Part shown: positions 1-5,885 of the stretch, piece after piece
Layout of the letters: every line of letters starts with the position of its first letter
Position numbering within the stretch: position 1 is the first letter of the stretch
Assembly (NCBI GenBank): GCA_025465405.1
Contig: JAODNL010000665.1
Span: 1 to 8,426, forward strand
From: Pseudonocardiales bacterium
Lineage (GTDB): Bacteria; Actinomycetota; Actinomycetes; Mycobacteriales; Jatrophihabitantaceae
DNA: 8,426 nt
Direction of reading: 5' to 3'
The notes under the pieces: generated by a model
The model's database searches: none
Seen by the model: only the letters and a program-made list of their open reading frames with translations
What the model was told of the DNA's origin: nothing
Position numbers and translations under genes: made by a program

Positions 1-1641
1 CGGGCGGCCAAGGCGGCGCCGGACACCGCGGCCGGAGCCGACTCCGTTCCTGCTGCCACCGAACCCGCACCCGCGGCCACCGCGCGCGCGGCGGCGCCGG
101 AGGCTCGAGCCGAGGCTCCAGCGGCCACCGAGTCAGGCACCGAGCCGGCAAGCGACCAGGCCAACGCCGGCACCCGGGGTGAGCCGCGCCAGGGCAACCA
201 GGGCCGGCCGTCGAATCAGGGCCAAGGCGCCCAAAGCTCCCAAGGCGGCCAATCTGGCCAGGGCAGTCAGACTGGTCAAGCCGGCGGCAACCAGAACCGC
301 CAGAACCAGGGCGGTGGACAGAACCGCCCCGACGGCCAGAACCAGGGCGGAGGCCCGAACCGGTCCGACGCCGATGACGACTTCGACGGCAGCCGCCGCC
401 GAGGCCGCCGCTACCGCGACCGCCGCGGCCGCAACCGCGAACGCGTCGGCGGCGACGGCCGGCCGGGGGCCGGCGGCGATGTCGAGCCGACAGTCTCCGA
501 CGACGATGTCCTGGTGCCGGTCGCCGGCATCCTCGACAGCATCGAGGACAAGAACACCTGGTTCGTCCGCACCAGCGGCTACTTTGCCAGCTCGGACGAC
601 ATCTACGTCGCCAACTCGTATGTGCGTCGCTTCGGCCTGCGGCGCGGTGACACCGTCACCGGCGCCGTCAAGCAGCCCCGCGACGGCGAGCGCCGCGAGA
701 AGTACAACCCGCTCGTTCGCCTGGACACCGTCAACGGCGCCGATCCGGAGCAGTCGAAGAACCGCGTCGAGTTCACCCGGCTGACGCCGCTGTACCCACA
801 GGAGCGCCTGCGCCTCGAGACCGAGCCGCACATCTTCACCACCCGCGTCATCGACCTCGTGATGCCGATCGGCAAGGGTCAGCGCGCGCTGATCGTCTCG
901 CCGCCCAAGGCGGGCAAGACGATGGTTATTCAGTCCATCGCCAATGCGATCGCGACGAACAACCCCGAGGTTCACCTGATGGTCGTGCTGATCGACGAGC
1001 GGCCCGAAGAGGTGACCGACATGCAGCGGTCGGTGAAGGGCGAGGTCATCGCCTCCACCTTCGACCGCAAGCCGGTCGACCATACGACCGTCGCCGAACT
1101 GTCCATCGAGCGCGCGAAGCGCCTGGTCGAGATGGGTCACGACGTCGTCGTGCTCCTCGACTCGATCACCCGCCTGGGTCGCGCGTACAACCTCGCGGCG
1201 CCGGCCAGCGGCCGGATCCTGTCCGGTGGTGTCGACTCGACGGCGCTGTACCCGCCGAAGCGGTTCCTCGGGGCCGCGCGCAACATTGAGAACGGCGGCT
1301 CGCTGACCATCCTGGCCACCGCACTCGTCGAAACCGGTTCGGCCGGTGACACGGTGATCTTCGAGGAGTTCAAGGGCACCGGCAACGCCGAGCTGAAGCT
1401 GGACCGCAAGATCGCCGACAAGCGGGTCTTCCCGGCCGTGGACGTCGACCAGTCCTCGACCCGTAAGGAAGAAATCCTGCTCTCGCCGGACGAGCTGTCG
1501 GTGACAATCAAGCTGCGCCGCGTGCTGCATGCGCTCGAGCCACAGCAGGCGATCGACCTGCTGCTCGACCGGCTGAAGAAGACCCGGACGAACCTGGAGT
1601 TCCTGATGCAGATCGCGAAAACCACGCCCGGCCAGGAGTAG
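1..1641 (+). CDS. rho: Transcription termination factor Rho (5' end missing)
   Basis: ATP-dependent hexameric RNA helicase that terminates transcription in the cytoplasm. The reading frame is open from base 1, so the start codon and the N-terminal Rho_N domain lie upstream; 546 residues are visible. In order: an Ala/Pro/Glu-rich stretch (residues 1-60), a Gln/Asn/Gly-rich then Arg-rich insert (about 64-148), the cold-shock-type RNA-binding domain (about 169-245, starting near VPVAGILD), and the RecA-like motor. Motor landmarks are Walker A SPPKAGKT (300-307), the catalytic glutamate in IDERPEE (Glu333), Walker B VVVLLDS (Asp387), the Q-loop around GGVDSTALYPPKR (from 409), the R-loop around KGTGNAEL (near 459) and the arginine finger in SSTRKEE (Arg488). 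All key motor residues are intact. E. coli Rho is about 419 residues and lacks the insert; long inserts are typical of actinobacteria. The gene ends in TAG and is followed by its own terminator. Confidence 0.97.
   Translation, partial: RAAKAAPDTAAGADSVPAATEPAPAATARAAAPEARAEAPAATESGTEPASDQANAGTRGEPRQGNQGRPSNQGQGAQSSQGGQSGQGSQTGQAGGNQNRQNQGGGQNRPDGQNQGGGPNRSDADDDFDGSRRRGRRYRDRRGRNRERVGGDGRPGAGGDVEPTVSDDDVLVPVAGILDSIEDKNTWFVRTSGYFASSDDIYVANSYVRRFGLRRGDTVTGAVKQPRDGERREKYNPLVRLDTVNGADPEQSKNRVEFTRLTPLYPQERLRLETEPHIFTTRVIDLVMPIGKGQRALIVSPPKAGKTMVIQSIANAIATNNPEVHLMVVLIDERPEEVTDMQRSVKGEVIASTFDRKPVDHTTVAELSIERAKRLVEMGHDVVVLLDSITRLGRAYNLAAPASGRILSGGVDSTALYPPKRFLGAARNIENGGSLTILATALVETGSAGDTVIFEEFKGTGNAELKLDRKIADKRVFPAVDVDQSSTRKEEILLSPDELSVTIKLRRVLHALEPQQAIDLLLDRLKKTRTNLEFLMQIAKTTPGQE
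190..444 (+). other. Low-complexity Q/N/G-rich and Arg-rich insert encoded within rho
   Basis: Bases 190-363 encode 58 residues, of which 16 are Gln, 8 Asn and 18 Gly (42 of 58), built from irregular repeats such as NQG, QGG and QNRQNQ. An acidic patch (DADDDFD) follows. Then 394-444 encode 17 residues with 11 Arg. The stretch lies between the missing Rho_N domain and the RNA-binding domain. The composition matches intrinsically disordered, prion-like sequence plus an RNA-binding basic patch. N-terminal inserts of this kind in Rho of Micrococcus, Mycobacterium and Clostridium are known to alter RNA binding or assembly; a similar effect here is inference. Confidence 0.85.
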
Positions 1642-1659
1642 CTCCAGCCCGCTGCACCC

Positions 1660-1700
1660 CGAAACGCCCCGCCGTTCGCATGATACGGCGGGGCGTTTCG
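1660..1700 (+). terminator. Intrinsic terminator after rho (perfect 16-bp stem)
   Basis: The arms 1660-1675 (CGAAACGCCCCGCCGT) and 1685-1700 (ACGGCGGGGCGTTTCG) are perfect reverse complements with a 9-base loop at 1676-1684. The stem starts 18 bases after the rho stop codon. The downstream side has TTT within the arm followed by GTGTGTATGT, so there is only a weak U-rich tail, as is common for GC-rich actinobacterial terminators. It separates rho from the sugar importer operon. Confidence 0.88.
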
Positions 1701-1759
1701 TGTGTATGTCCGGCCAGACAACAATTCGGTATCGGCGGCCCCATTCCCTTCCTTGTAAG

Positions 1760-1775
1760 TGTGACCTGTGTCATC
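1760..1775 (+). promoter_or_regulatory. Candidate CRP/GlxR-type binding site
   Basis: The sequence TGTGACCTGTGTCATC fits the TGTGA-N6-TCACA layout with a perfect left half and three of five bases in the right half. It contains the inverted repeat TGAC-N4-GTCA (1762-1765 and 1770-1773). It lies 81 bases before the binding-protein start, next to two putative repressor sites, which suits a carbon-source-controlled promoter. A clear -35/-10 pair could not be picked out by eye, so the promoter position relative to this site is unknown. Confidence 0.35.
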
Positions 1776-1778
1776 GTG

Positions 1779-1796
1779 CCCGGAAGCGCTACCGGG
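1779..1796 (+). promoter_or_regulatory. LacI-family-type operator 1
   Basis: CCCGGAAGCGCTACCGGG is an 18-bp palindrome centred on AGCGCT with a single mismatched pair (A1784 against A1791). A central AGCGCT or CG step flanked by GG/CC is the usual form of operators bound by LacI-family sugar repressors, for example the TGGGAGCGCTCCCA site of Streptomyces CebR. Its position upstream of a sugar-binding-protein gene supports the reading. No LacI-family gene is present in the window. Confidence 0.62.
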
Positions 1797-1798
1797 TC

Positions 1799-1810
1799 GG
1801 GAGCGCTCTC
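1799..1810 (+). promoter_or_regulatory. LacI-family-type operator 2
   Basis: GGGAGCGCTCTC is a second palindrome on AGCGCT with one mismatched pair (G1800 against T1809). Its centre is 17 bp from that of operator 1. It closely matches the left and central part of known actinobacterial LacI-family operators. It lies 30 bases before the ATG and just ahead of the ribosome binding site, so a bound repressor could block initiation or early elongation. Confidence 0.55.
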
Positions 1811-1823
1811 ACGAGTACCGGCC

Positions 1824-1832
1824 AAAAGGGGA
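1824..1832 (+). promoter_or_regulatory. Ribosome binding site that fixes the binding-protein start
   Basis: AAAAGGGGA sits 8 bases before the ATG at 1841. It is a good purine-rich match to the anti-Shine-Dalgarno sequence, and the ATG opens directly onto a lipoprotein signal peptide. The frame is open further upstream to about 1700, but that extension would run through the operators and bury the signal peptide, so 1841 is the start. Confidence 0.8.
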
Positions 1833-1840
1833 CCGAACAC

Positions 1841-3286
1841 ATGCAATGGACCAAACTGACCGCGGCGATGGCCGCCGGCGTGCTGCTCACGACGGCGCTG
1901 GCCGCCTGTAGCAGCAGCAACAAGGGCTCCAGCTCGGGCGGGAGCGGCGGCGGCACGAGCACCGGCAGCAGCACCCCGAGCGGCGGAGCGTCCGGAACGA
2001 ATCCGGACCCGAACAGCCAGCCCAAGACCAAGGTCACCGCGGCCTCCATGACCGGTGACTGCGCGTCCTTCTCGGCCTACGGCAGCCATCCGGGCACGAC
2101 CGTGACGATGTACTCGTCGATCACCGACCCGGAGGGCGCGCATCTCCAGGACTCCTGGAAGCAGTTCGAGAGGTGCACGGGCATCACGATCAAGTACACC
2201 GCCGACAAGGAATTCGAGTCCGCGCTGAAGACCAAGGTCGAGGGCGGCAACTCGCCGGACATCGCGATCTTCCCGCAGCCCGGCCTGCTGCAGACCTACG
2301 CGACGTCCGGAAAGCTCAAGCCGGCTACCGACGCGGTGACCAAGGCGGCCGAGGCGAACTGGGTCCAGAGCTGGATCTCCTACGGCACCGTCGACGGCCA
2401 GTACTTCGCGGCACCGATGGGCGCGAACATGAAGTCGCTGGTCTGGTACTCGCCGAAGTTCTTCAAGAAGTACAACTACACGGTCCCGACCACCTGGGCC
2501 GACATGCTCACGCTTTCGAACAAGATGGCCGCGGACGGGCACAAGCCCTGGTGCGCGGGCATCGAATCGGGCACCGCCACGGGTTGGCCACTGACCGACT
2601 GGATGGAAGAGGTCATGCTGCGCCTGCACGGCCCCGACGTCTACGACAAGTGGGTGAACCACCAGATCCCGTTCAACGACCCGCAGGTGGCTGACGTCCT
2701 GAAGATGGTCGGCGACATCGTCAAGAACCCAAAGTACGTCAACGCCGGGATCGGAAACGTCCGGTCGATCGCGACCACCGCCTTCCAGAAGGGTGGACTG
2801 CCGATCGAGAAGGGCAATTGCATGCTGCACCAGCAGGCCAGCTTCTACGGCGCGAACTGGGACAAGGGCTACAAGATCGGCCCCGACGGGGATCTCTTCG
2901 CGTTCTACGAGCCGCCGATCAGCGACAAGTTCGGCAAGCCCATCGAAGGCGGCGGCGAGTTCGTCGGCGCGTTCACTGACCGTGCCGAGGTGGAAGCGAC
3001 GCAGCTTTACCTCGCCAGCGGGGACTGGGCAACGTCGCGCGCCAAGGTCGCTTCCGGCTGGGTGTCCGCCAATCAGAAGGTGGACAAGGCGGCGTTCACC
3101 GACCCGGTGGATGCGCTCGCGGTGCAGTTGCTGACGGATCCGCAGGCCACGTTCCGCTTCGACGGATCGGACGCGATGCCGGCGTCGGTGGGTGCCGGAA
3201 CGTTCTGGACCCAGATGACCCAGTGGGTCCTGGGCCAGACCGACAAGGCGACTCTCGACGCGGTCGAGGCGTCCTGGCCGAAGTAA
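1841..3286 (+). CDS. AglE-like alpha-glucoside ABC transporter substrate-binding lipoprotein
   Basis: Extracellular receptor, anchored by lipid to the outer face of the membrane, that captures a sugar and delivers it to the permease pair encoded downstream; 481 residues. The signal peptide has Lys5, a hydrophobic core and lipobox LAAC with lipidated Cys23. A Ser/Gly/Thr/Pro-rich linker (24-55) follows, then a family-1 type solute-binding domain. Stretches recalled as typical of the AglE alpha-glucoside binders are FPQPGL (144-149), KSLVWY, KPWC, TGWPLTDW, VYDKWV and CMLHQQASF. Four further cysteines (74, 112, 238, 327) could form two disulfides outside the cell. The ligand is inferred from family resemblance to be an alpha-glucoside such as trehalose, maltose or sucrose; no glycosidase lies nearby to confirm this. 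First gene of the importer operon, preceded by two AGCGCT operators and followed by a strong hairpin. Membership in the sugar-binding class is near certain, the substrate much less so. Confidence 0.92.
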   Translation: MQWTKLTAAMAAGVLLTTALAACSSSNKGSSSGGSGGGTSTGSSTPSGGASGTNPDPNSQPKTKVTAASMTGDCASFSAYGSHPGTTVTMYSSITDPEGAHLQDSWKQFERCTGITIKYTADKEFESALKTKVEGGNSPDIAIFPQPGLLQTYATSGKLKPATDAVTKAAEANWVQSWISYGTVDGQYFAAPMGANMKSLVWYSPKFFKKYNYTVPTTWADMLTLSNKMAADGHKPWCAGIESGTATGWPLTDWMEEVMLRLHGPDVYDKWVNHQIPFNDPQVADVLKMVGDIVKNPKYVNAGIGNVRSIATTAFQKGGLPIEKGNCMLHQQASFYGANWDKGYKIGPDGDLFAFYEPPISDKFGKPIEGGGEFVGAFTDRAEVEATQLYLASGDWATSRAKVASGWVSANQKVDKAAFTDPVDALAVQLLTDPQATFRFDGSDAMPASVGAGTFWTQMTQWVLGQTDKATLDAVEASWPK

Positions 3287-3306
3287 GCCCTGGTTGACGC
3301 CCTGAT

Positions 3307-3344
3307 GGGCGGCCGGCGGTCCCACCTGGACCGTCCGGCCGCTC
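3307..3344 (+). other. Intercistronic hairpin between binding-protein and permease genes
   Basis: An 8-bp stem GCGGCCGG/CCGGCCGC (3309-3316 with 3335-3342) continues, after a bulged T at 3334, into CGGTCC pairing with GGACCG around a 5-base loop (3323-3327). Outer pairs reach 3307/3344. There is no T-run behind it. It begins about 20 bases after the binding-protein stop, inside the 105-base gap before the first permease. In ABC importer operons such hairpins commonly stabilise the upstream message or cause partial termination, so that binding protein is made in excess; that role is inferred here. Confidence 0.7.
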
Positions 3345-3391
3345 GTCGTCGAATCCCAGTGGCCCACTACCTCGTGAAGGGGTGATCGGAC

Positions 3392-4465
3392 GTGCATTGG
3401 CTCTACACTCTGGCGCACTCGCAGAGCACCGGCGGCAAGCTGCTCTTCGCCGTCGTGATGGTGATCTTGTTCCTTGCCGTCATCGGCGCGCTGCTCGTGT
3501 TGATCGACCGGACGCCCCGGAGAGGTCGCGAGAAGTACCAGGCGTTCCTGTTCCTCCTTCCGGCTCTGATCCTGCTCGGCCTCGGACTCATCGGGCCGAT
3601 CATCCGCACGGCCGTCTCGGCGATGACGTCCGCCGAGGTCACCAAGAAGCTCTGCGTGCCGCGCCCCGGCCACTCCTGCTTGGTCGACAAGGGCGGCAAG
3701 TGGAACAACTTCGACAACTTCCGCTGGGCGTTCACCGATAACGACGCGCAATACGCCTTGCTGCACACGCTGTTGTGGACCCTCGTCGCACCGATCATCG
3801 CGACGGCTGTCGGGCTTGCCTACGCCTACGCGATCGACAAGGTTCGCGGTGAGGGGTTCGCGAAGGCGCTGGTGTTCCTGCCGACCGCGATCTCCTTCGT
3901 GGGCGCTGCCGTGATCTGGGGCTTGATGTATCAGCAGCCCAGCCAGAACGGCGCGTCCGGTCTGGTCAACGTCGTCCTGCACTGGGTGGGCCTCGGTCCG
4001 CTCAACTTCCCGACGGTCGGCGGTTGGCGGCTGACCCTGATGATGATCGTCGTGATGATCTGGATCCAAGCCGGCTTCGCGACGGTCGTTCTGTCCGCGG
4101 CCATCAAGGGTGTGCCCGCCGAGATCAGTGAGGCGGCGAAGATCGACGGTGCGACCGCCGGGCAGGCGTTCCGCCGGGTCGTGATCCCGTCGATCCGGCC
4201 GACCTTGATCGTCGTTCTCGTGACGATCTCGATCGCCACCCTGAAGATCTTCGACCTGGTCCAGACGTTCGGGGCGGACAAATACCGCGGGGACACGCTG
4301 GCGAACCTCATGTACACGACGTACAAGCAGGCTGGACTGGGCATCGCCGGCGGCAAGCTCGGCGAACACCGCTCGTCCGCACTGGCGATCATCATCTTCC
4401 TGCTCGTCATCCCGTTCGTCGCGTTCCAGGTGCGCCAGATGGTGAAGCAGCGGGCCGCCCGATGA
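3392..4465 (+). CDS. Sugar ABC transporter permease, MalF/AglF type
   Basis: One half of the membrane channel of the sugar importer; 357 residues. Hydrophobic segments lie at about 17-38, 51-75, 122-147, 158-180, 213-237, 270-290 and 330-350. The additional N-terminal helix is a MalF-type trait. The EAA loop that docks onto the ATPase is clear: EISEAAKIDGATAG from Glu244, with EAA at 247-249 and DGA at 252-254, ending near PSIRP. Two cysteines eight residues apart (88 and 96) sit in the long loop between helices 2 and 3, predicted outside the cell. The GTG start at 3392 is chosen because AAGGGG precedes it by 9 bases; a GTG at 3382 is out of frame. It follows the binding protein after the hairpin and precedes the partner permease by 34 bases. 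Alpha-glucoside specificity is inferred from the operon's AglE-like receptor. Confidence 0.93.
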   Translation: MHWLYTLAHSQSTGGKLLFAVVMVILFLAVIGALLVLIDRTPRRGREKYQAFLFLLPALILLGLGLIGPIIRTAVSAMTSAEVTKKLCVPRPGHSCLVDKGGKWNNFDNFRWAFTDNDAQYALLHTLLWTLVAPIIATAVGLAYAYAIDKVRGEGFAKALVFLPTAISFVGAAVIWGLMYQQPSQNGASGLVNVVLHWVGLGPLNFPTVGGWRLTLMMIVVMIWIQAGFATVVLSAAIKGVPAEISEAAKIDGATAGQAFRRVVIPSIRPTLIVVLVTISIATLKIFDLVQTFGADKYRGDTLANLMYTTYKQAGLGIAGGKLGEHRSSALAIIIFLLVIPFVAFQVRQMVKQRAAR

Positions 4466-4499
4466 CCGCGAACTCGAACTCGACGCGAGGAGTCGTCCG

Positions 4500-5447
4500 A
4501 TGACCGTTGTGATCAATCCGACCGGCGAGGTGCCGGCCACGCCGGTAGAGCCGCTACCGACGACTACGGTCGGCCGGGTTCGCAAGGGCCTCACGAATCC
4601 GGTCGCGTCCGCCATCGCGCTCGTCATCGGCGTGGCGTGGACTATCCCCACGGCGGGCCTGCTCGTGCAGTCGTTCCGGTCTAAGACCGGCCAGGACACC
4701 AAGGGCTGGTGGACCTTCAGCGACCTGACGCTCGACAACTACCGGCGCGTCACGAGCGGGACCGGCAACGTGCTGCCCTACGTGGTCAATTCGATCGCGA
4801 TCGTCATTCCGGCCGCGATCATCCCGATCGTGGTGGCCGCGCTGGCCTCGTACGCCCTGGTGTGGATCGATTTCCGCGGCCGGGACTGGATCTACGTCGC
4901 GATCTTCGCGCTTCAGGTCGTGCCGCTCCAGGTGGCCGTGGTGCCGCTGCTGCGCTTCGTGGTCAACGGCGCGCACCTCGGATCCATGACTGTCATTCCG
5001 AAGCTCGGGCTCGCCGGGACGGTGGGTGCGGTGTGGCTCGCGCATGCGTGCTTCGCGCTGCCGCTCGCGGTCTTCCTGATGCACAACTTCATGTCGGAGA
5101 TCCCCCGCGACCTGCTCGAGGCGGCGCGCCTCGACGGCGCCGGCCATGGTCAGATCTTCCGGCAGATCATGCTGCCCCTGCTGCGTCCGGCGCTCGCGGC
5201 GTTCGGCATCTTCCAGTTCCTATGGGTCTGGAACGACCTGTTCGTCGGTCTGGTCATGTCCGGCTCCAACAACGCGATCAGCCCGATCACCGTGAAAATC
5301 GCGGGACTGGTCGGATCGACGGCCGGGCAGGGCGGTGAGGTCGTGCCCGCGGCGGCGTTCCTGTCGATCGTGATCCCGCTGGCGGTGTTCATCGCACTGC
5401 AGCGCTTCTTCGTCCGCGGTCTGCTGGCGGGCAGCGTCAAGGGTTGA
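4500..5447 (+). CDS. Sugar ABC transporter permease, MalG/AglG type
   Basis: Second membrane half of the importer, expected to pair with the preceding permease; 315 residues, within the usual range for MalG-type subunits. Six hydrophobic segments are seen at about 36-57, 96-123, 130-152, 174-197, 230-252 and 283-301. The EAA loop reads EIPRDLLEAARLDGA from Glu200, with EAA at 207-209 and DGA at 212-214, followed by MLPLLRP. The C-terminus QRFFVRGLLAGSVKG is the characteristic MalG-type ending. The hydrophilic N-terminus of about 30 residues is Pro/Thr-rich and predicted cytoplasmic. The ATG at 4500 has GAGGAG 7 bases upstream, and the 34-base gap after the first permease indicates co-transcription. 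No ATPase gene follows on this strand; the nearest is the convergent UgpC-type gene. Confidence 0.94.
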   Translation: MTVVINPTGEVPATPVEPLPTTTVGRVRKGLTNPVASAIALVIGVAWTIPTAGLLVQSFRSKTGQDTKGWWTFSDLTLDNYRRVTSGTGNVLPYVVNSIAIVIPAAIIPIVVAALASYALVWIDFRGRDWIYVAIFALQVVPLQVAVVPLLRFVVNGAHLGSMTVIPKLGLAGTVGAVWLAHACFALPLAVFLMHNFMSEIPRDLLEAARLDGAGHGQIFRQIMLPLLRPALAAFGIFQFLWVWNDLFVGLVMSGSNNAISPITVKIAGLVGSTAGQGGEVVPAAAFLSIVIPLAVFIALQRFFVRGLLAGSVKG

Positions 5448-5466
5448 TCCGGCGCGGCCGCGCGCT

Positions 5467-5472
5467 GACACT
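5467..5472 (+). promoter_or_regulatory. Possible -10 element for a leaderless transcript of the small membrane protein
   Basis: GACACT keeps the A at position 2 and T at position 6 of the TANNNT -10 consensus. It ends exactly 6 bases before the GTG at 5479, where transcription starting at the G would give a leaderless mRNA. No Shine-Dalgarno sequence is visible before this GTG. The match is short and lacks the first T, so chance is a real alternative. Confidence 0.25.
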
Positions 5473-5478
5473 GGACGC

Positions 5479-5862
5479 GTGGGCACGGCCGTCCTCCTGA
5501 TCGTCGCGCTGCTGCTGCCGAGCGGCATCGGCTTCGCCGCGGTACTGGTCGTGCGGTGGTTGCGCTGGCTGGCGGCCCAGCGTCACGCAGCACCCGACGT
5601 GCCGGTCGAGCGCCTGCGTTCCGACCTGCGCCGGCTGCACGCTCAACTCGAGCGCACCGAGTCGGCCACTGGGCTGCCGGCCAAGAACCTGCGCTGTGCC
5701 GCCGTGCGCGCAGCGTACGTCGACGCGCTGTCCACTGCCTGCCGCCGAGTGGGCGTACCGCCGCCGGTCGCGGTGGGGAACGCTCCGGTTCCGATCACCG
5801 AGATCTACCGCGTCGAGGCGGCGCTGCGCGGGCAGGGGCTGGACGTCCGCGAGGCGCACTGA
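5479..5862 (+). CDS. Small single-pass membrane protein, hypothetical
   Basis: 127 residues, function unknown. One hydrophobic helix (about 4-25) is followed by RWLRW, so by the positive-inside rule the rest should face the cytoplasm. Residues 44-62 (ERLRSDLRRLHAQLERTES) form a charged amphipathic, possibly coiled-coil segment. After that come a basic stretch with AKNLRCAAVRAAYVDALSTACRRVGV and a C-terminus with PITEIYRVEAALRGQGLDVRE. The pattern of a helix, then LRxDLRRL, then AAYxDxLxxAC looks like a conserved actinobacterial family, but I cannot name it. The GTG at 5479 lies 31 bases after the permease stop and has no good ribosome binding site. The start is therefore less certain than the frame, which ends at TGA 5860-5862. 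It may be cotranscribed with the importer or have its own leaderless transcript. Confidence 0.72.
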   Translation: MGTAVLLIVALLLPSGIGFAAVLVVRWLRWLAAQRHAAPDVPVERLRSDLRRLHAQLERTESATGLPAKNLRCAAVRAAYVDALSTACRRVGVPPPVAVGNAPVPITEIYRVEAALRGQGLDVREAH

Positions 5863-5873
5863 CCCGCGCCGGG

Positions 5874-5879
5874 CACAAT
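5874..5879 (+). promoter_or_regulatory. Possible -10 element for the metallophosphoesterase gene
   Basis: CACAAT resembles the -10 hexamer at positions 2 and 6 and ends 6 bases before the ATG at 5886. GAAGG at 5881-5885 directly abuts the ATG, too close to work as a normal ribosome binding site. The geometry suits leaderless initiation, as with the preceding gene. Confidence 0.25.
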
Positions 5880-5885
5880 CGAAGG

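Noticed and set aside
133..1530. A 465-codon minus-strand frame opposite rho
   Set aside because: The product is low-complexity Ala/Val/Gly/Arg sequence mirroring rho codon bias. The rho frame on the other strand has full motif support.
1700..1840. Upstream extension of the binding-protein gene to a GTG near 1700
   Set aside because: It would encode the operators and put a long hydrophilic stretch ahead of the lipoprotein signal peptide. The ATG at 1841 has a well-placed ribosome binding site and begins the signal peptide.
1508..4738. A 3.2-kb open frame on the minus strand (1076 codons) opposite three genes
   Set aside because: It is antisense to rho's end, the binding protein and the first permease. 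It crosses the terminator and operators, and its translation is Arg/Asp/Gly/His-rich without any domain. Long antisense frames are expected opposite GC3-biased codons.
5452..5463. 12-bp perfect palindrome GCGCGGCCGCGC after the second permease, considered as a terminator
   Set aside because: It has no loop, so it would form only a short stem, and no T-run follows. In DNA this GC-rich such a palindrome is not telling.
5556..5885. 110-residue N-terminal extension of the metallophosphoesterase
   Set aside because: The added residues are Arg/Ala/Gly-rich shadow sequence overlapping the small membrane-protein gene. The catalytic fold starts at the ATG at 5886.
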